This document shows, one piece after another, positions 16,356 through 25,403 of a stretch of DNA of 59,374 nt (position 1 is its first letter; every line of letters starts with the position of its first letter). Source of the stretch: an uncultured Caulobacterales bacterium (GTDB taxonomy: Bacteria; Pseudomonadota; Alphaproteobacteria; Caulobacterales; Caulobacteraceae); the NCBI GenBank assembly GCA_903862425.1, contig CAIOYC010000034.1, positions 1-59,374 of the forward strand, given 5' to 3'. The translations under genes and the position numbers were made by a program. The notes under the pieces were generated by a model. It was not told the origin of the DNA, did not search any database, and saw only the letters and a program-made list of their open reading frames with translations.

Positions 16356-17777
16356 TCAGCGTGACCACCCGCCGCCCAATGCCCGGAACGACGCCACCGC
16401 CGCCCGCGCGGCGCCGGCGTGGGCCTGGGCGAGCTGGTCGGAGGCGGTGAGGAGTTCGCGGTCGGCGTCGCGCACCTCGATCAGGCTGATCACGCCGCCC
16501 TCATAGGCGTCCTGCGCCTGTCGCCTGGCGGTGGTCAAAGCCGTGATCTGACGTTCCAGCGCCGCGGCGCGGAGGCGTTCCTGGGTCAGGCCGGTGAAGG
16601 CGTTCTCGACCTCTTCCGCCGCCTTCAGCACGGAGGCGCGATAGGCGGCCAGCGCTTCCGCGTCCTTGCCCTTGGCGGCGGCGACCTCGGCATCGATGCG
16701 GCCGAAGTCGAACAGGCGCCAGCGCAGGCCAAGGCCGATCTGGCTCTGCTGGGCGTCGCCATGGAACAGGGTGGAGGTCGCGAGGCTGTCCACGCCCACC
16801 AGCGCCGACAGCGACAGCTTCGGATAATAGTCGGAGATGGCCGCGCCGATGCGGGCGTTGGCGGCGCGCAGACGTTGCTCGGCGGCGATCACGTCCGGAC
16901 GGCGGCGCAGCAGATCGGCGGGCGTAGCGGCCTCGGTGAACGCGGGCGGCGCGGGAATAGCGGCGTCGGCGACCAGTTCGGCGCGGTAGGTTCCCGGCTG
17001 CACACCCATCAGGACGTCGAGCCGGTTCAACTCCGCTTCCAGCCCCCTGGTCAGGGGCGGCACGGTGGCGTTGACGCCTTCGAGCAAGGCCTCCGCCTGG
17101 CGCAGTTCGCGTTCAGGCGAGACGCCCTCTCCCAGGCGCTTATCGAGCAGGGCGACGAGGTCGCGTTCCACTTCCGCCTGACGACGGGCGACGGCGAGGC
17201 GGGCCTGAAAGGCGCGCACCTGCAGATAGGCGTCGGCGGCGTCGGCCTCCACCGCTACCTTGACCGCCGCGGCGTCGGCGGCGCTGGCGTTGGCGCCGGC
17301 GCGGGCGGCTTCCTTCTGGCGGCGCAGCCCGCCGAACAGGTCGATCTCCCAACTGGCGCCGAGACCGAGGGTGTAGTCGTCGATATCGCGCTCGAAGCCG
17401 GGCAGATGGCGGCCGATCTCGCCGATGGGACCGTCGAGGGACTGACGGACGTCGGCCGCCGAGCCTGTGGCGTCCACCACGGGCAGCAGGGCGGCGCCGG
17501 CGGCGTGGGCGGCGGCGCGGGACTGAGCGAGACGGGCGCGGGCCTGCTCCAGGTCGAGGTTCTGGGCGGCGGCCCGCTCCACGATCCGGCTGAGCTCCGC
17601 GTCGCCGAAGGCGGTCCACCAAGCGTCCAGGCTGGCGGCTGGGGCGCCAGGGACGGCGGCGGGGACGGGCGTGTGGAAAGCCGGCGTCAGGGCCAGATCG
17701 GGTTTCACATAGTTGGGCCCGACGGCGCAGCCCGCGAGCAGGGTCGTCGCGAGGAGGGAAAGCAAGGTACGGTTCAT
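16356..17777 (-). CDS. RND-type outer-membrane factor lipoprotein (NodT family), second copy
   Basis: A 473-residue NodT-family outer-membrane factor. The signal peptide MNRTLLSLLATTLLAGC gives a lipobox at Cys17, then AVGPNYVKPDLAL. EIDLFGGLRRQKEAARAG near residue 145 and LRRRPDVIAAEQRLRAANARIG near residue 290 mark the two OEP repeats. It is downstream of a DHA2 pump on the same strand (18-base gap) and convergent with the first efflux locus. The two factors are clearly different sequences, so this is an independent system rather than a recent tandem duplication. Confidence 0.94.
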   Translation of the reverse strand: MNRTLLSLLATTLLAGCAVGPNYVKPDLALTPAFHTPVPAAVPGAPAASLDAWWTAFGDAELSRIVERAAAQNLDLEQARARLAQSRAAAHAAGAALLPVVDATGSAADVRQSLDGPIGEIGRHLPGFERDIDDYTLGLGASWEIDLFGGLRRQKEAARAGANASAADAAAVKVAVEADAADAYLQVRAFQARLAVARRQAEVERDLVALLDKRLGEGVSPERELRQAEALLEGVNATVPPLTRGLEAELNRLDVLMGVQPGTYRAELVADAAIPAPPAFTEAATPADLLRRRPDVIAAEQRLRAANARIGAAISDYYPKLSLSALVGVDSLATSTLFHGDAQQSQIGLGLRWRLFDFGRIDAEVAAAKGKDAEALAAYRASVLKAAEEVENAFTGLTQERLRAAALERQITALTTARRQAQDAYEGGVISLIEVRDADRELLTASDQLAQAHAGAARAAVASFRALGGGWSR

Positions 17778-17795
17778 GGGCGCTGCCTCAGGGGC

Positions 17796-19427
17796 TCAGT
17801 GGGCGTCGGGGGGCGGCCCGCCGGGCATGCCGGGGCCGGGGCGGCAGAAGGGGACCATCACCAGGGCTGCCAGGAAAACCCAGGCCATGGTGCGGAACAC
17901 CTCGTCGAAAGCCGTGGTGAGGGCATATCGGCCGACCACGCGGGCGAATTCGCCCCGCGCTGCCAGCAGCGCCTGGTTGGCGTCGCCCAAGCCGCCGGCG
18001 ATACGGCTGGCGACGGCGGCGACCACGTCCGGAGCGTGGCGGGCGTTCTCGCCGAGGGACTCGCCGTAGCGGGCGGCGGTGATGCGGGTGGTGTCGGCTA
18101 GCCAGGTATTGACCACGGCGATGCCGATGGCCCCGCCGAGATTGCGCATCAGGTTGAACAGGCCCGAGGCGGCGCGCAGCTCCATCCCCTCGAACCCGGT
18201 GAGGGCCAGGTTCACGCTCGGGACGATGCACAGCATGATGGCGAAGCCGCGCAGCCCCTGGGGTATCAGCCAGGCGCTGAAACCCCAGTCCGGCGTCACA
18301 TAGGATGACATCCACAGGCTGGCGGCGAACAACGTCAGGCCGACGGTGATGGTCCTGCGGGGATCGACGATCTGCGACAGGCGCGCCGCGATCACCACCG
18401 ACAGCACCTGAGCGACGCCGGCCACCACAACCGTCGTGCCGATCTGCAGAGAGTTGTAGCCTCGCACCCGGCCGAGGAAGACGGGCACCAGATAGGTGGC
18501 CGAGTAGAGGCCGAAGCCGATCACCAGATTGAACACGCAGGCGAAGACGAAGGTCGGCCGGCGGAAGGGCGAGAGCCGCACGATCGGCCCGCCGGAGCGG
18601 AACGAGCGCTCCAGGAACAGGCCGAAGGCCACGAACGACAGCCAGGCCGCGGTCAGGATCTTCGGATCGCTGAACCAGTCGTTCTTCGGTCCCTCCTCCA
18701 GCACATATTCCATGCCGCCGAGGAAGACCGCCATGGCGCCGAGGTGGGCGTAATCGATCTTCTTCAGCATCGACAGATTGGGCTTGTCGACGCGGATCAG
18801 CAGCAGGGCCAGGACGGTAACCACCGCGCCGGGGACGATGTTGACGTAGAAGATGGAGCGCCAGCCCACCGCGTCGGTCAGCCAGCCGCCGACCGTAGGG
18901 CCGAGGGTCGGCGCCAGCACGCTGACCATGCCGAGGATGGCCGGGATCATCGCCCGCTGCTTGCCGCTGAACAGAGCAAAACCGGTGGCGAACACCGTCG
19001 GCACCATGGCCCCGCCGACAAAGCCCTGCATGACGCGGAAGACGATCATGGACTGGATGTCCCAGGCCGCACCGCACAGAGCGCTCGACACCGTGAACAG
19101 CCCCGCCGACAGGGCGAACAGCCAGCGGGTGGACAGGGCTTGGGCTAGGTAGGCGGAGAAGGGGATCATCACCAGCTCCGACATCAGATAGCCGGTCTGC
19201 ACCCAGCTGATCTCGTCCGGACCCGCAGACAGGCCCGCCTGCACGTCGTTGAGGCTGGCGGCGACGATCTGGATGTCGATCAGAGCCATGAACTGGCCAA
19301 AGGCCATCACGGCGAAGATCAGGTACTTGGTCGTGGTGGGCAGGTCTGCGGGCGCCACGAACGGCTTGTCGCCGCCGCCAAACAGCCTCGCAATCAGGCC
19401 TCCAGGTCCGAGCGGGATCGCCGCCAT
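17796..19427 (-). CDS. DHA2-family MFS efflux pump (second system)
   Basis: A 543-residue pump if it starts at the ATG at 19427 (MAAIPLGPGG); a start at 19511 would run through the candidate operator and into the divergent gene, so it is rejected. Fourteen helices are expected, with FMALIDIQIVAASLNDVQAG in the first and GQFMALIDIQ-type DHA2 signature, LAPTLGPTVGGWLTD as motif C and VMQGFVGGAMVPTVFATG near helix 4. A polar C-terminal tail ends GMPGGPPPDAH. With the divergently encoded HlyD (20561-21706) and its own outer-membrane factor it forms the second tripartite system. Confidence 0.92.
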   Translation of the reverse strand: MAAIPLGPGGLIARLFGGGDKPFVAPADLPTTTKYLIFAVMAFGQFMALIDIQIVAASLNDVQAGLSAGPDEISWVQTGYLMSELVMIPFSAYLAQALSTRWLFALSAGLFTVSSALCGAAWDIQSMIVFRVMQGFVGGAMVPTVFATGFALFSGKQRAMIPAILGMVSVLAPTLGPTVGGWLTDAVGWRSIFYVNIVPGAVVTVLALLLIRVDKPNLSMLKKIDYAHLGAMAVFLGGMEYVLEEGPKNDWFSDPKILTAAWLSFVAFGLFLERSFRSGGPIVRLSPFRRPTFVFACVFNLVIGFGLYSATYLVPVFLGRVRGYNSLQIGTTVVVAGVAQVLSVVIAARLSQIVDPRRTITVGLTLFAASLWMSSYVTPDWGFSAWLIPQGLRGFAIMLCIVPSVNLALTGFEGMELRAASGLFNLMRNLGGAIGIAVVNTWLADTTRITAARYGESLGENARHAPDVVAAVASRIAGGLGDANQALLAARGEFARVVGRYALTTAFDEVFRTMAWVFLAALVMVPFCRPGPGMPGGPPPDAH

Positions 19428-19477
19428 GTCTTGCGCCTTTTCAATCAGGCCCTCTTGCCGAAGCGCCCACGATAAGA

Positions 19478-19494
19478 TTATATGCATCATATAA
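19478..19494. promoter_or_regulatory. Candidate TetR operator TTATATG-CAT-CATATAA
   Basis: A perfect 7-base inverted repeat with a 3-base spacer in the 82 bases between the divergent pump gene and the tetR gene. It is AT-rich against a GC-rich background, as promoter elements are. A TetR autoregulatory site controlling both directions fits well. Confidence 0.65.
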
Positions 19495-19509
19495 ACGGAG
19501 GCGCAAGCC

Positions 19510-20118
19510 ATGCGCTACGATGCAGAGCACAAGCAGAAAACCCGCGAGCGGGTGTTGAAGGTGGCCGCCAAGGCGATCCGCGAGGTCGGTCCCGACCGCG
19601 TGGCCGTGGCGGGCATCATGGCCGACGCCGGCCTGACCCACGGCGGCTTCTACGCCCACTTCAAGTCCAAGGACGAATTGATCGCCGCGGCCATCGACGA
19701 GATGTTCAAGGACGCCTCGAGCCGCTTCTTCCGCTCGACGGACGGGTTCGAGCCGGCCGAGGGCATGGTCCGCTATATCAACTTCTATCTCTCGCGCGAT
19801 CACCGCGACGCGCGCGGATCGGGCTGTCCAGTAACGGCCCTGGCGGCCGACCTGCCCCGGCTGGAAGACGCCGCCCGCGCGCGCTATGGCCAGGGCGTCA
19901 CCTCGTTGACCGGCAAGCTGATCGGGCAGCTGAAATTGCTCGGCCATGACGACGCCGAAGCGCTGGGCGCCTCGGTGGTGGCGGAGCTGGTGGGCGCCCT
20001 GTCCCTGTCGCGAGCCGTCAACGATCCGGACCAGTCCGAGCACATTCTCAAGACCTCCCGCGCGGCGTTGAAGCAGCGCCTTGGCCTCGATCACGTGAAG
20101 CTGGAAACCTACCAATGA
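19510..20118 (+). CDS. TetR-family transcriptional regulator
   Basis: A 202-residue TetR regulator. The N-terminal helix-turn-helix spans about residues 10-55 (TRERVLKVAAKAIREVGPDRVAVAGIMADAGLTHGGFYAHFKSKDEL). The C-terminal ligand domain includes GSGCPVTALAADLPR, typical of the AcrR/NemR-like subgroup. The ATG at 19510 follows a GGAG site. It is the first gene of an operon with a thioesterase and an HlyD protein, each overlapping the next by four bases, and is divergent from the pump and outer-membrane factor. It probably represses both sides through the 19478-19494 palindrome. Confidence 0.94.
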   Translation: MRYDAEHKQKTRERVLKVAAKAIREVGPDRVAVAGIMADAGLTHGGFYAHFKSKDELIAAAIDEMFKDASSRFFRSTDGFEPAEGMVRYINFYLSRDHRDARGSGCPVTALAADLPRLEDAARARYGQGVTSLTGKLIGQLKLLGHDDAEALGASVVAELVGALSLSRAVNDPDQSEHILKTSRAALKQRLGLDHVKLETYQ

Positions 20119-20564
20119 GCCTGGCGGACGAAGTCGCTCCCGGCGCGACCGGGGTGGAGCAGTTGCGTGCCCTGATGCGGGCAGGGCGCATGTCGGGCAT
20201 CGGCAGGTCGCTCGACTTCACCCTGGTCGAGGCCGACGAGGGTCGGGTCGTGTTCGCGGGCGTTCCCGGTCCGCACGCCTACAACCCCATCGGCACCGTT
20301 CATGGCGGCTATGCGGCCACCCTGCTCGACAGCGCCTGCGGCTGCGCCGTCCACTCCATGCTGCGCGCCGACCAGGGCTACACCACGCTGGAGCTGAAGG
20401 TCGCCTATCACAAGGCCATGACCGAGAAGACCGGGCTTGTCCGAGCGGAGGGGCGCATCCTGACCATGGGACGACGCGCCGGCTTCGCCGAGGCCAAGAT
20501 CACCGACGCCAACGGCGTGCTCTACGCCTCCGCCACCTCGACTCTTCTGGTGTTCGACCGATGA
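20115..20564 (+). CDS. PaaI-family thioesterase (hotdog fold)
   Basis: A 149-residue hotdog-fold protein with the PaaI motif HGGYAATLLDSACGCAV near residue 60; the glycine-rich loop and aspartate are the usual catalytic features. PaaI thioesterases hydrolyse acyl-CoA thioesters, often aromatic acyl-CoAs. It lies between tetR and the HlyD gene with four-base overlaps on both sides, an uncommon arrangement for a drug pump. It may deactivate a CoA-linked toxic acid before export, but this is inference. Confidence 0.87.
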   Translation: MSLADEVAPGATGVEQLRALMRAGRMSGIGRSLDFTLVEADEGRVVFAGVPGPHAYNPIGTVHGGYAATLLDSACGCAVHSMLRADQGYTTLELKVAYHKAMTEKTGLVRAEGRILTMGRRAGFAEAKITDANGVLYASATSTLLVFDR

Positions 20565-21706
20565 CCGATACGACCCTGAACGCGCGGGTAGGCGATGCAC
20601 CCGCGGCGCCGGCCCCCGCGGTAACCACCGGGAAATCGACCCTGCCCTTCTCCGGCAAGACCCTGCTGGCGGTCGGCGCGGCGGTGGTCGTGGCGGGGGC
20701 GGGCGCCCTATACATCGTCTCGCCCAAACCCAGCGAGAGCACCGACGCGGCCTATGTGCAGGCTGACAGTTCGGTGATCGCTCCGAAGGTGCGTGGCCTC
20801 GTCTCCGAGGTGCTGGTCGCCCATAACCAGGCCGTCCACAAGGGTGACCCCCTGGTTCGCATCGACCCGGAAGAGTTCGACGCCCGCGTCGCTTCCGCCC
20901 AGGCGGATGTGCAGACCGCGGAGGCCGGAGTGGCCTCCGCCCGTGCCGCGCTCGTCGCCCTCGATGCCGAGGAGAAGCTGGCCGCCTCCAACATCCGCGC
21001 CGCCAGCACCTCGATCCGCTCCGCCGACGCCCAGAACAGCCGCGCCGACGCCGACCGCAGGCGCTACGAAAACCTCGTCGCCTCCGGCGCGGTAGCCCGG
21101 CGCGATGCGGACACTTTTAGGGCCGCCGCCATCACCGCCCAGTCGGACGCAGATCGGTCGCGCGCCCTTCTCGACGTATCGAAGAACCAGGCCGGCGTGG
21201 TGCAGGCCAAGCGCGCGACCCTGACCGCCGCTGTGGCCCAGGCCGAAGCTGCGCTCGCTCGCGCCAACGCCGCGCTTACTCTGTCCCATCAGGATCAGGG
21301 CCACACGGTGATCCGCGCGCCCGTCGATGGCGTGGTCGGCGACCGGCAGGTGGAGGTGGGCGACTATGTGCAGCCCGGTACGCGCCTGCTTTCGGTGGAG
21401 CCGCTGAACGCCCTCTATGTCACCGCCAATTTCAAAGAGACGCAGGTGGCGCGCATGGTTCCCGGCCAGGCGGTGAAGATCAAGGTCGACGCCCTGCCGC
21501 ACACGGTGCTGACCGGCAAGGTCGACAGTTTCGCCCCCGGCACCGGCTCGCAATTCTCGCTGCTACCCTTCGAGCCCGGCACGGGCAACTTCACCAAGAT
21601 CGTCCAGCGCGTGCCCGTGCGCATCCGCTTCGACCCGGGTCAGCCGGGCCTCGCCAAACTGCGGCCAGGCCTGTCCACCACGGCGACGGTTCGGCTGAAG
21701 GACTAG
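20561..21706 (+). CDS. HlyD/EmrA-family membrane fusion protein (second system)
   Basis: A 381-residue periplasmic adaptor. A 30-residue cytoplasmic start is followed by one membrane anchor (LLAVGAAVVVAGAGALYIVS). The first lipoyl half is STDAAYVQADSSVIAPKVRG, then a coiled-coil hairpin of about 120 residues, then HTVIRAPVDGVVGDRQVEVG and the beta-barrel segment TANFKETQVARMVPGQAVKI. It pairs with the divergent DHA2 pump and NodT factor. Its neighbour thioesterase overlaps its start. Confidence 0.93.
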   Translation: MTDTTLNARVGDAPAAPAPAVTTGKSTLPFSGKTLLAVGAAVVVAGAGALYIVSPKPSESTDAAYVQADSSVIAPKVRGLVSEVLVAHNQAVHKGDPLVRIDPEEFDARVASAQADVQTAEAGVASARAALVALDAEEKLAASNIRAASTSIRSADAQNSRADADRRRYENLVASGAVARRDADTFRAAAITAQSDADRSRALLDVSKNQAGVVQAKRATLTAAVAQAEAALARANAALTLSHQDQGHTVIRAPVDGVVGDRQVEVGDYVQPGTRLLSVEPLNALYVTANFKETQVARMVPGQAVKIKVDALPHTVLTGKVDSFAPGTGSQFSLLPFEPGTGNFTKIVQRVPVRIRFDPGQPGLAKLRPGLSTTATVRLKD

Positions 21707-21719
21707 CCTGCCCCAATGA

Positions 21720-21799
21720 GTCATGCCCGGACTTGATCCGGGCACGAGGCAGCGTTGACCTCTCGGCTGCCTTGTCCTCGGGTCAAGCCCGAGGATGAC
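21720..21799. repeat. Bipartite palindromic element (GTCAT ... ATGAC)
   Basis: Two hairpins stand side by side: GCCCGGACTTGATCCGGGC at 21725-21743, and TCCTCGGG/CCCGAGGA at 21775-21795 around a TCAAG loop. They are bounded by GTCAT at 21720-21724 and ATGAC at 21795-21799, which are reverse complements. The first hairpin is the same type found twice in each end repeat of the window. This looks like a dispersed BIME/MITE-like element. It could also end the efflux operon transcript. Confidence 0.65.
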
Positions 21800-21901
21800 T
21801 AGGTTTAGGATTTGAGTTGAAGCGCATTTGAAGTAGCCCTCATTCGGTAGCGCCCCAAGCCAGAAAGCATGGGGTGGACATCGAAGAGCGGGGGCGTTGC
21901 G

Positions 21902-24007
21902 ATGCGGGTTCTGATTAGTCTATTGGCGGCGGCGCTGGCCGGATCGGCCTTGGCGCAAACGCCAACCCCGCCCACCGTGGCGAAGAAGCCGTTCATGGTC
22001 ACTTCGCCCAACGGAGCGCGGGAGGATGATTATTACTGGCTGCGCGACGACACTCGCAAGAACCCGGACATGCTGGCCTATCTGAAGGCCGAGAACGCCT
22101 ATGCCGACGCCCTGCTGGCCAAGTCCAAGCCTCTCGCCGACACGCTGTATGGAGAGATCGTCAGCCACATCAAGCAGGACGACAGCTCGGTCCCCTACCT
22201 GAAGCACGGCTACTGGTATTACAGCCGCTTCGAGACCGGCGCGGATTATCCGGTGCTGGCCCGCCGCAAGGGAAGCATGAGCGCGCCCGAAGAAGTGCTG
22301 CTGGACGAGCCGAAGATGGGCGCGGGCAAGGGCTATTTCGCCGTCAACGACTCGACGGTCAGTCCGAACAACCACCTGCTCGCCTATGCGGAAGACACGG
22401 TGGGCCGCCGGCAATATGTGCTGAAGGTCAAGGACCTCGCCACCGGCCAGACCTTGGCCGACGCGGTGGCCAATATCGAGCCGAACATTGTGTGGGCCGA
22501 CGACAACAAGACCCTGTTCTATGTGGAGAAGGATCCGGTCACCCTGCTCTCCACCCGCATCAAGGCTCACGTGCTGGGCACGCCCGCCAGCGCCGACAGG
22601 CTGGTCTACGAGGAGAAGGACACGAGTTTCTATATCGGCCTGGCCAAGACCCGCGACGAACGGTTCATCTGCATCGAGGAGCAGGCGACCGTCTCCAACG
22701 AGATCCGCTGCGCGCCCTCCGCCAATCCGGCCGTCTTTAGCCTTCTCGCGCGGCGCGAGCGCGAGTTCCGCTACGAGGCGGATCACCTGGACGGTCGGTG
22801 GGTGATCAAGACCAACTGGAACGCCAAGAACTACAAGCTGATGACCCTCGCGGACGCCGCCCCGCTGGGCGACCGCAACGCATGGCATGATCTTGTGCCC
22901 GCCGATCCCAAGGTGTTCATCGAGAGCTTCGCCCTGTTCAAGGGCGGCGTCGCCACCGAGGAGCGTTCGGACGGGCTGAAGAAGCTGCGCCTCCGTCCCG
23001 AAGGCGGCGCAGCCCGCTTCGTCTCGGCCGACGAAAGCGCCTACGCCATGGCCCTGGCCGATGTGGGCGACCCGGACACGGGCTGGCTGCGCTACACCTA
23101 CAACACCCTGGTCACGCCCACGATCACCTACGAGACCAATCTGAAGTCCGGCGAGCGGCGGTTGCTAAAGCAGCAACCCGTGCCGGGCTATGACGCGAAG
23201 AACTACGTTACCGAGCGGGTGTGGATCACCGCCCGCGACGGGACCCGCGTGCCGGTGTCCCTGGCCTATCGCAGGGGGTTCAGGAAAGACGGTAAGGCGG
23301 CGATGCTGCAATACGCCTATGGCAGCTATGGCGCCTCCACCGATCCGAGCTTTTCGGCTACCAATATCAGCCTGATGGATCGGGGCATGGTCTATGCCCT
23401 GGCTCACATCCGCGGCGGGCAGGAGATGGGCCGCGCCTGGTATGACGACGGACATCTGCTCAACAAGAAGAACACCTTCACCGACTTCATCGACGTGACG
23501 CGCGGCCTGGTGAAGGACGGCTATGCCGCCAGGGACCGGGTGGCGGCCATGGGCGGCTCCGCCGGCGGCCTGCTGATGGGCGCGGTGGCCAATATGGCGC
23601 CGCAGGACTACCGTGTGATGATCGCCCAGGTGCCCTTCGTGGACGTGGTCACCACCATGCTGGACGAGAGCATCCCGCTCACCACCAACGAGTTCGACGA
23701 GTGGGGCAATCCCAAGCACGAGCCCTGGTACGACTACATGCTGAGCTATTCGCCGTACGACAACGTGAAGGCCCAGGCCTATCCGGCCCTGTTCGTCGGC
23801 ACCGGCCTGTGGGACTCCCAGGTGCAGTATTACGAGCCGACCAAGTGGGTGGCCAAGCTGCGCGCCATCAAGACCGACACCAACCCACTGGTCTTCCGCG
23901 TCAACATGGAGGCCGGGCACGGCGGCAAGTCCGGCCGGTTCCGCCGCCTGCACGACACCGCCGAATACGATGCCTTCATGCTGGAGGAACTCGGCATCAC
24001 GAAATAG
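21902..24007 (+). CDS. Prolyl oligopeptidase family S9A peptidase, exported
   Basis: A 701-residue protein starting at ATG 21902, which gives a signal peptide (MRVLISLLAAALAGSALAQ); an upstream ATG at 21869 would hide it. The N-terminal part begins EDDYYWLRDD and forms the seven-bladed propeller. The C-terminal peptidase domain carries Ser553 in GGSAGGLLMG and His673 in EAGHGGKSGRF. DSQVQYYEPTKWVAKLR between them carries the expected acidic residue. S9A enzymes cut short proline-containing peptides; the signal peptide places it in the periplasm. Length is normal for oligopeptidase B/prolyl oligopeptidase. It stands alone between the efflux and polysaccharide loci. Confidence 0.93.
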   Translation: MRVLISLLAAALAGSALAQTPTPPTVAKKPFMVTSPNGAREDDYYWLRDDTRKNPDMLAYLKAENAYADALLAKSKPLADTLYGEIVSHIKQDDSSVPYLKHGYWYYSRFETGADYPVLARRKGSMSAPEEVLLDEPKMGAGKGYFAVNDSTVSPNNHLLAYAEDTVGRRQYVLKVKDLATGQTLADAVANIEPNIVWADDNKTLFYVEKDPVTLLSTRIKAHVLGTPASADRLVYEEKDTSFYIGLAKTRDERFICIEEQATVSNEIRCAPSANPAVFSLLARREREFRYEADHLDGRWVIKTNWNAKNYKLMTLADAAPLGDRNAWHDLVPADPKVFIESFALFKGGVATEERSDGLKKLRLRPEGGAARFVSADESAYAMALADVGDPDTGWLRYTYNTLVTPTITYETNLKSGERRLLKQQPVPGYDAKNYVTERVWITARDGTRVPVSLAYRRGFRKDGKAAMLQYAYGSYGASTDPSFSATNISLMDRGMVYALAHIRGGQEMGRAWYDDGHLLNKKNTFTDFIDVTRGLVKDGYAARDRVAAMGGSAGGLLMGAVANMAPQDYRVMIAQVPFVDVVTTMLDESIPLTTNEFDEWGNPKHEPWYDYMLSYSPYDNVKAQAYPALFVGTGLWDSQVQYYEPTKWVAKLRAIKTDTNPLVFRVNMEAGHGGKSGRFRRLHDTAEYDAFMLEELGITK

Positions 24008-24182
24008 CCGTGCACGCCGCGCGCCACAGTTGTGAACGCCCAAATTACACTCGCTGCAAAGTCTAGGGTTAGAAGAACAGCGATTGGCGACTGCGGCGTT
24101 ACGCTCGGCTCAGCTTCATTGCCCGTCAACAACTGTTGGTCTAAGTCGCGGCATCGGGGCGGCAAGATATGGGTGGCGGGGC

Positions 24183-25226
24183 ATGAGCACGATCATTAGG
24201 GCGCGCGCGCCCTTGCGGCTGGGCCTGGCCGGGGGCGGCACGGACGTCTCGCCCTTCTGCGACATCCATGGCGGCGCGGTGCTCAACGTCACCATCGACC
24301 GCTACGCCCTGGCTTCGATCACGCGGCTGTCGTCGGACGAGGTGATCTTCCGCTCCACCGATCTCGGTAAGGAGGAGCGGCTGCCGCTGCTCTCCTCCTA
24401 CAACACCGCCGAAGGCCTGCGCCTGCACCGCGGCGTCTACAACCGCATGATCAAGGACTTCAACGGCGGCCACCCCATACCGCTGTGTCTCACCACCCAC
24501 GTGGAAAGTCCGATGGGCTCCGGGCTGGGCTCAAGTTCCGCCCTCGTGGTCGCCATGGTGGAGGCGCTGCGTGAGCTTTTGCGCGCTCCGCTCGGCGAAT
24601 ATGACATCGCCCGCCTCGCCTTCGACATCGAGCGCAAGGATGTGGGCCTGAACGGCGGGCGCCAGGACCAGTATTCAGCGGCGTTCGGCGGGTTCAACTT
24701 CATGGAGTTCGCCAAGGACGAGCACGTCCTCGTCAATCCCCTGCGCATCCACTCGGCCTATTCCAATGAACTGGAAGCCTCGCTGGTGCTGTTCTTCACC
24801 GGGGTGTCGCGCGAATCCGCCACCATCATCGAGAACCAGACCGCCTCCATCTCCACCGGCGGCTCCTCCCTCGAGGGCATGCACCAGCTAAAGGCCGACG
24901 CCATCGCCATGAAGGAGCAACTCCTGCGCGGCAACATCCATGGGCTGGCCGAGGTGCTGACCCACAGCTGGGAGGCGAAGAAGAAGACTTCGTCCGCCGT
25001 GTCCACGCCGAAGATCGAGCGCATCTACGACCTGGCGCTGGGCAGCGGGGCGATGGCCGGCAAGGTCTCGGGCGCCGGCGGCGGCGGTTTCATGATGTTC
25101 ATCGTCGACCCCGAGCGTCGCGCCGAGGTGATCGCCAAGCTCGGCGCCGAGGGCGAAGGCCAGGTCCAGACCTGCGGCTTCACCGACACCGGCGTCACCG
25201 CCTGGCGCACCCAGCGGCCAAGCTAG
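24183..25226 (+). CDS. GHMP-family sugar kinase, HddA-like (heptose-7-phosphate kinase)
   Basis: A 347-residue GHMP kinase, starting at ATG 24183. It opens with IIRARAPLRLGLAGGGTDV, the signature of HddA/FKP-type kinases. The ATP-binding GHMP loop is SPMGSGLGSSSALVVAMVEA near residue 115, and the C-terminal GSGAMAGKVSGAGGGGFMMF is the third motif. HddA phosphorylates D-glycero-D-manno-heptose 7-phosphate at C1 for GDP-heptose. No other heptose-pathway gene (GmhA, GmhB, HddC) is in the window, so the sugar could differ. It heads a polysaccharide locus on the same strand. Confidence 0.85.
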   Translation: MSTIIRARAPLRLGLAGGGTDVSPFCDIHGGAVLNVTIDRYALASITRLSSDEVIFRSTDLGKEERLPLLSSYNTAEGLRLHRGVYNRMIKDFNGGHPIPLCLTTHVESPMGSGLGSSSALVVAMVEALRELLRAPLGEYDIARLAFDIERKDVGLNGGRQDQYSAAFGGFNFMEFAKDEHVLVNPLRIHSAYSNELEASLVLFFTGVSRESATIIENQTASISTGGSSLEGMHQLKADAIAMKEQLLRGNIHGLAEVLTHSWEAKKKTSSAVSTPKIERIYDLALGSGAMAGKVSGAGGGGFMMFIVDPERRAEVIAKLGAEGEGQVQTCGFTDTGVTAWRTQRPS

Positions 25227-25403
25227 GCGCTTCAATCCAAGGTTAGGGCCCTATCGCAAAAGATGAGTGCGCTTGAATTGTGCGGCTCGGATTGCTTTCA
25301 GGGCGCGGCTTTACCTGCGGCGCTGAGGCCCGGTCGCCTTCATTGCTTTGAAACCCCGTGTCCGTTAGAGGCCCTGATGTCGGGCGGTGAGCATTGATCC
25401 AGA

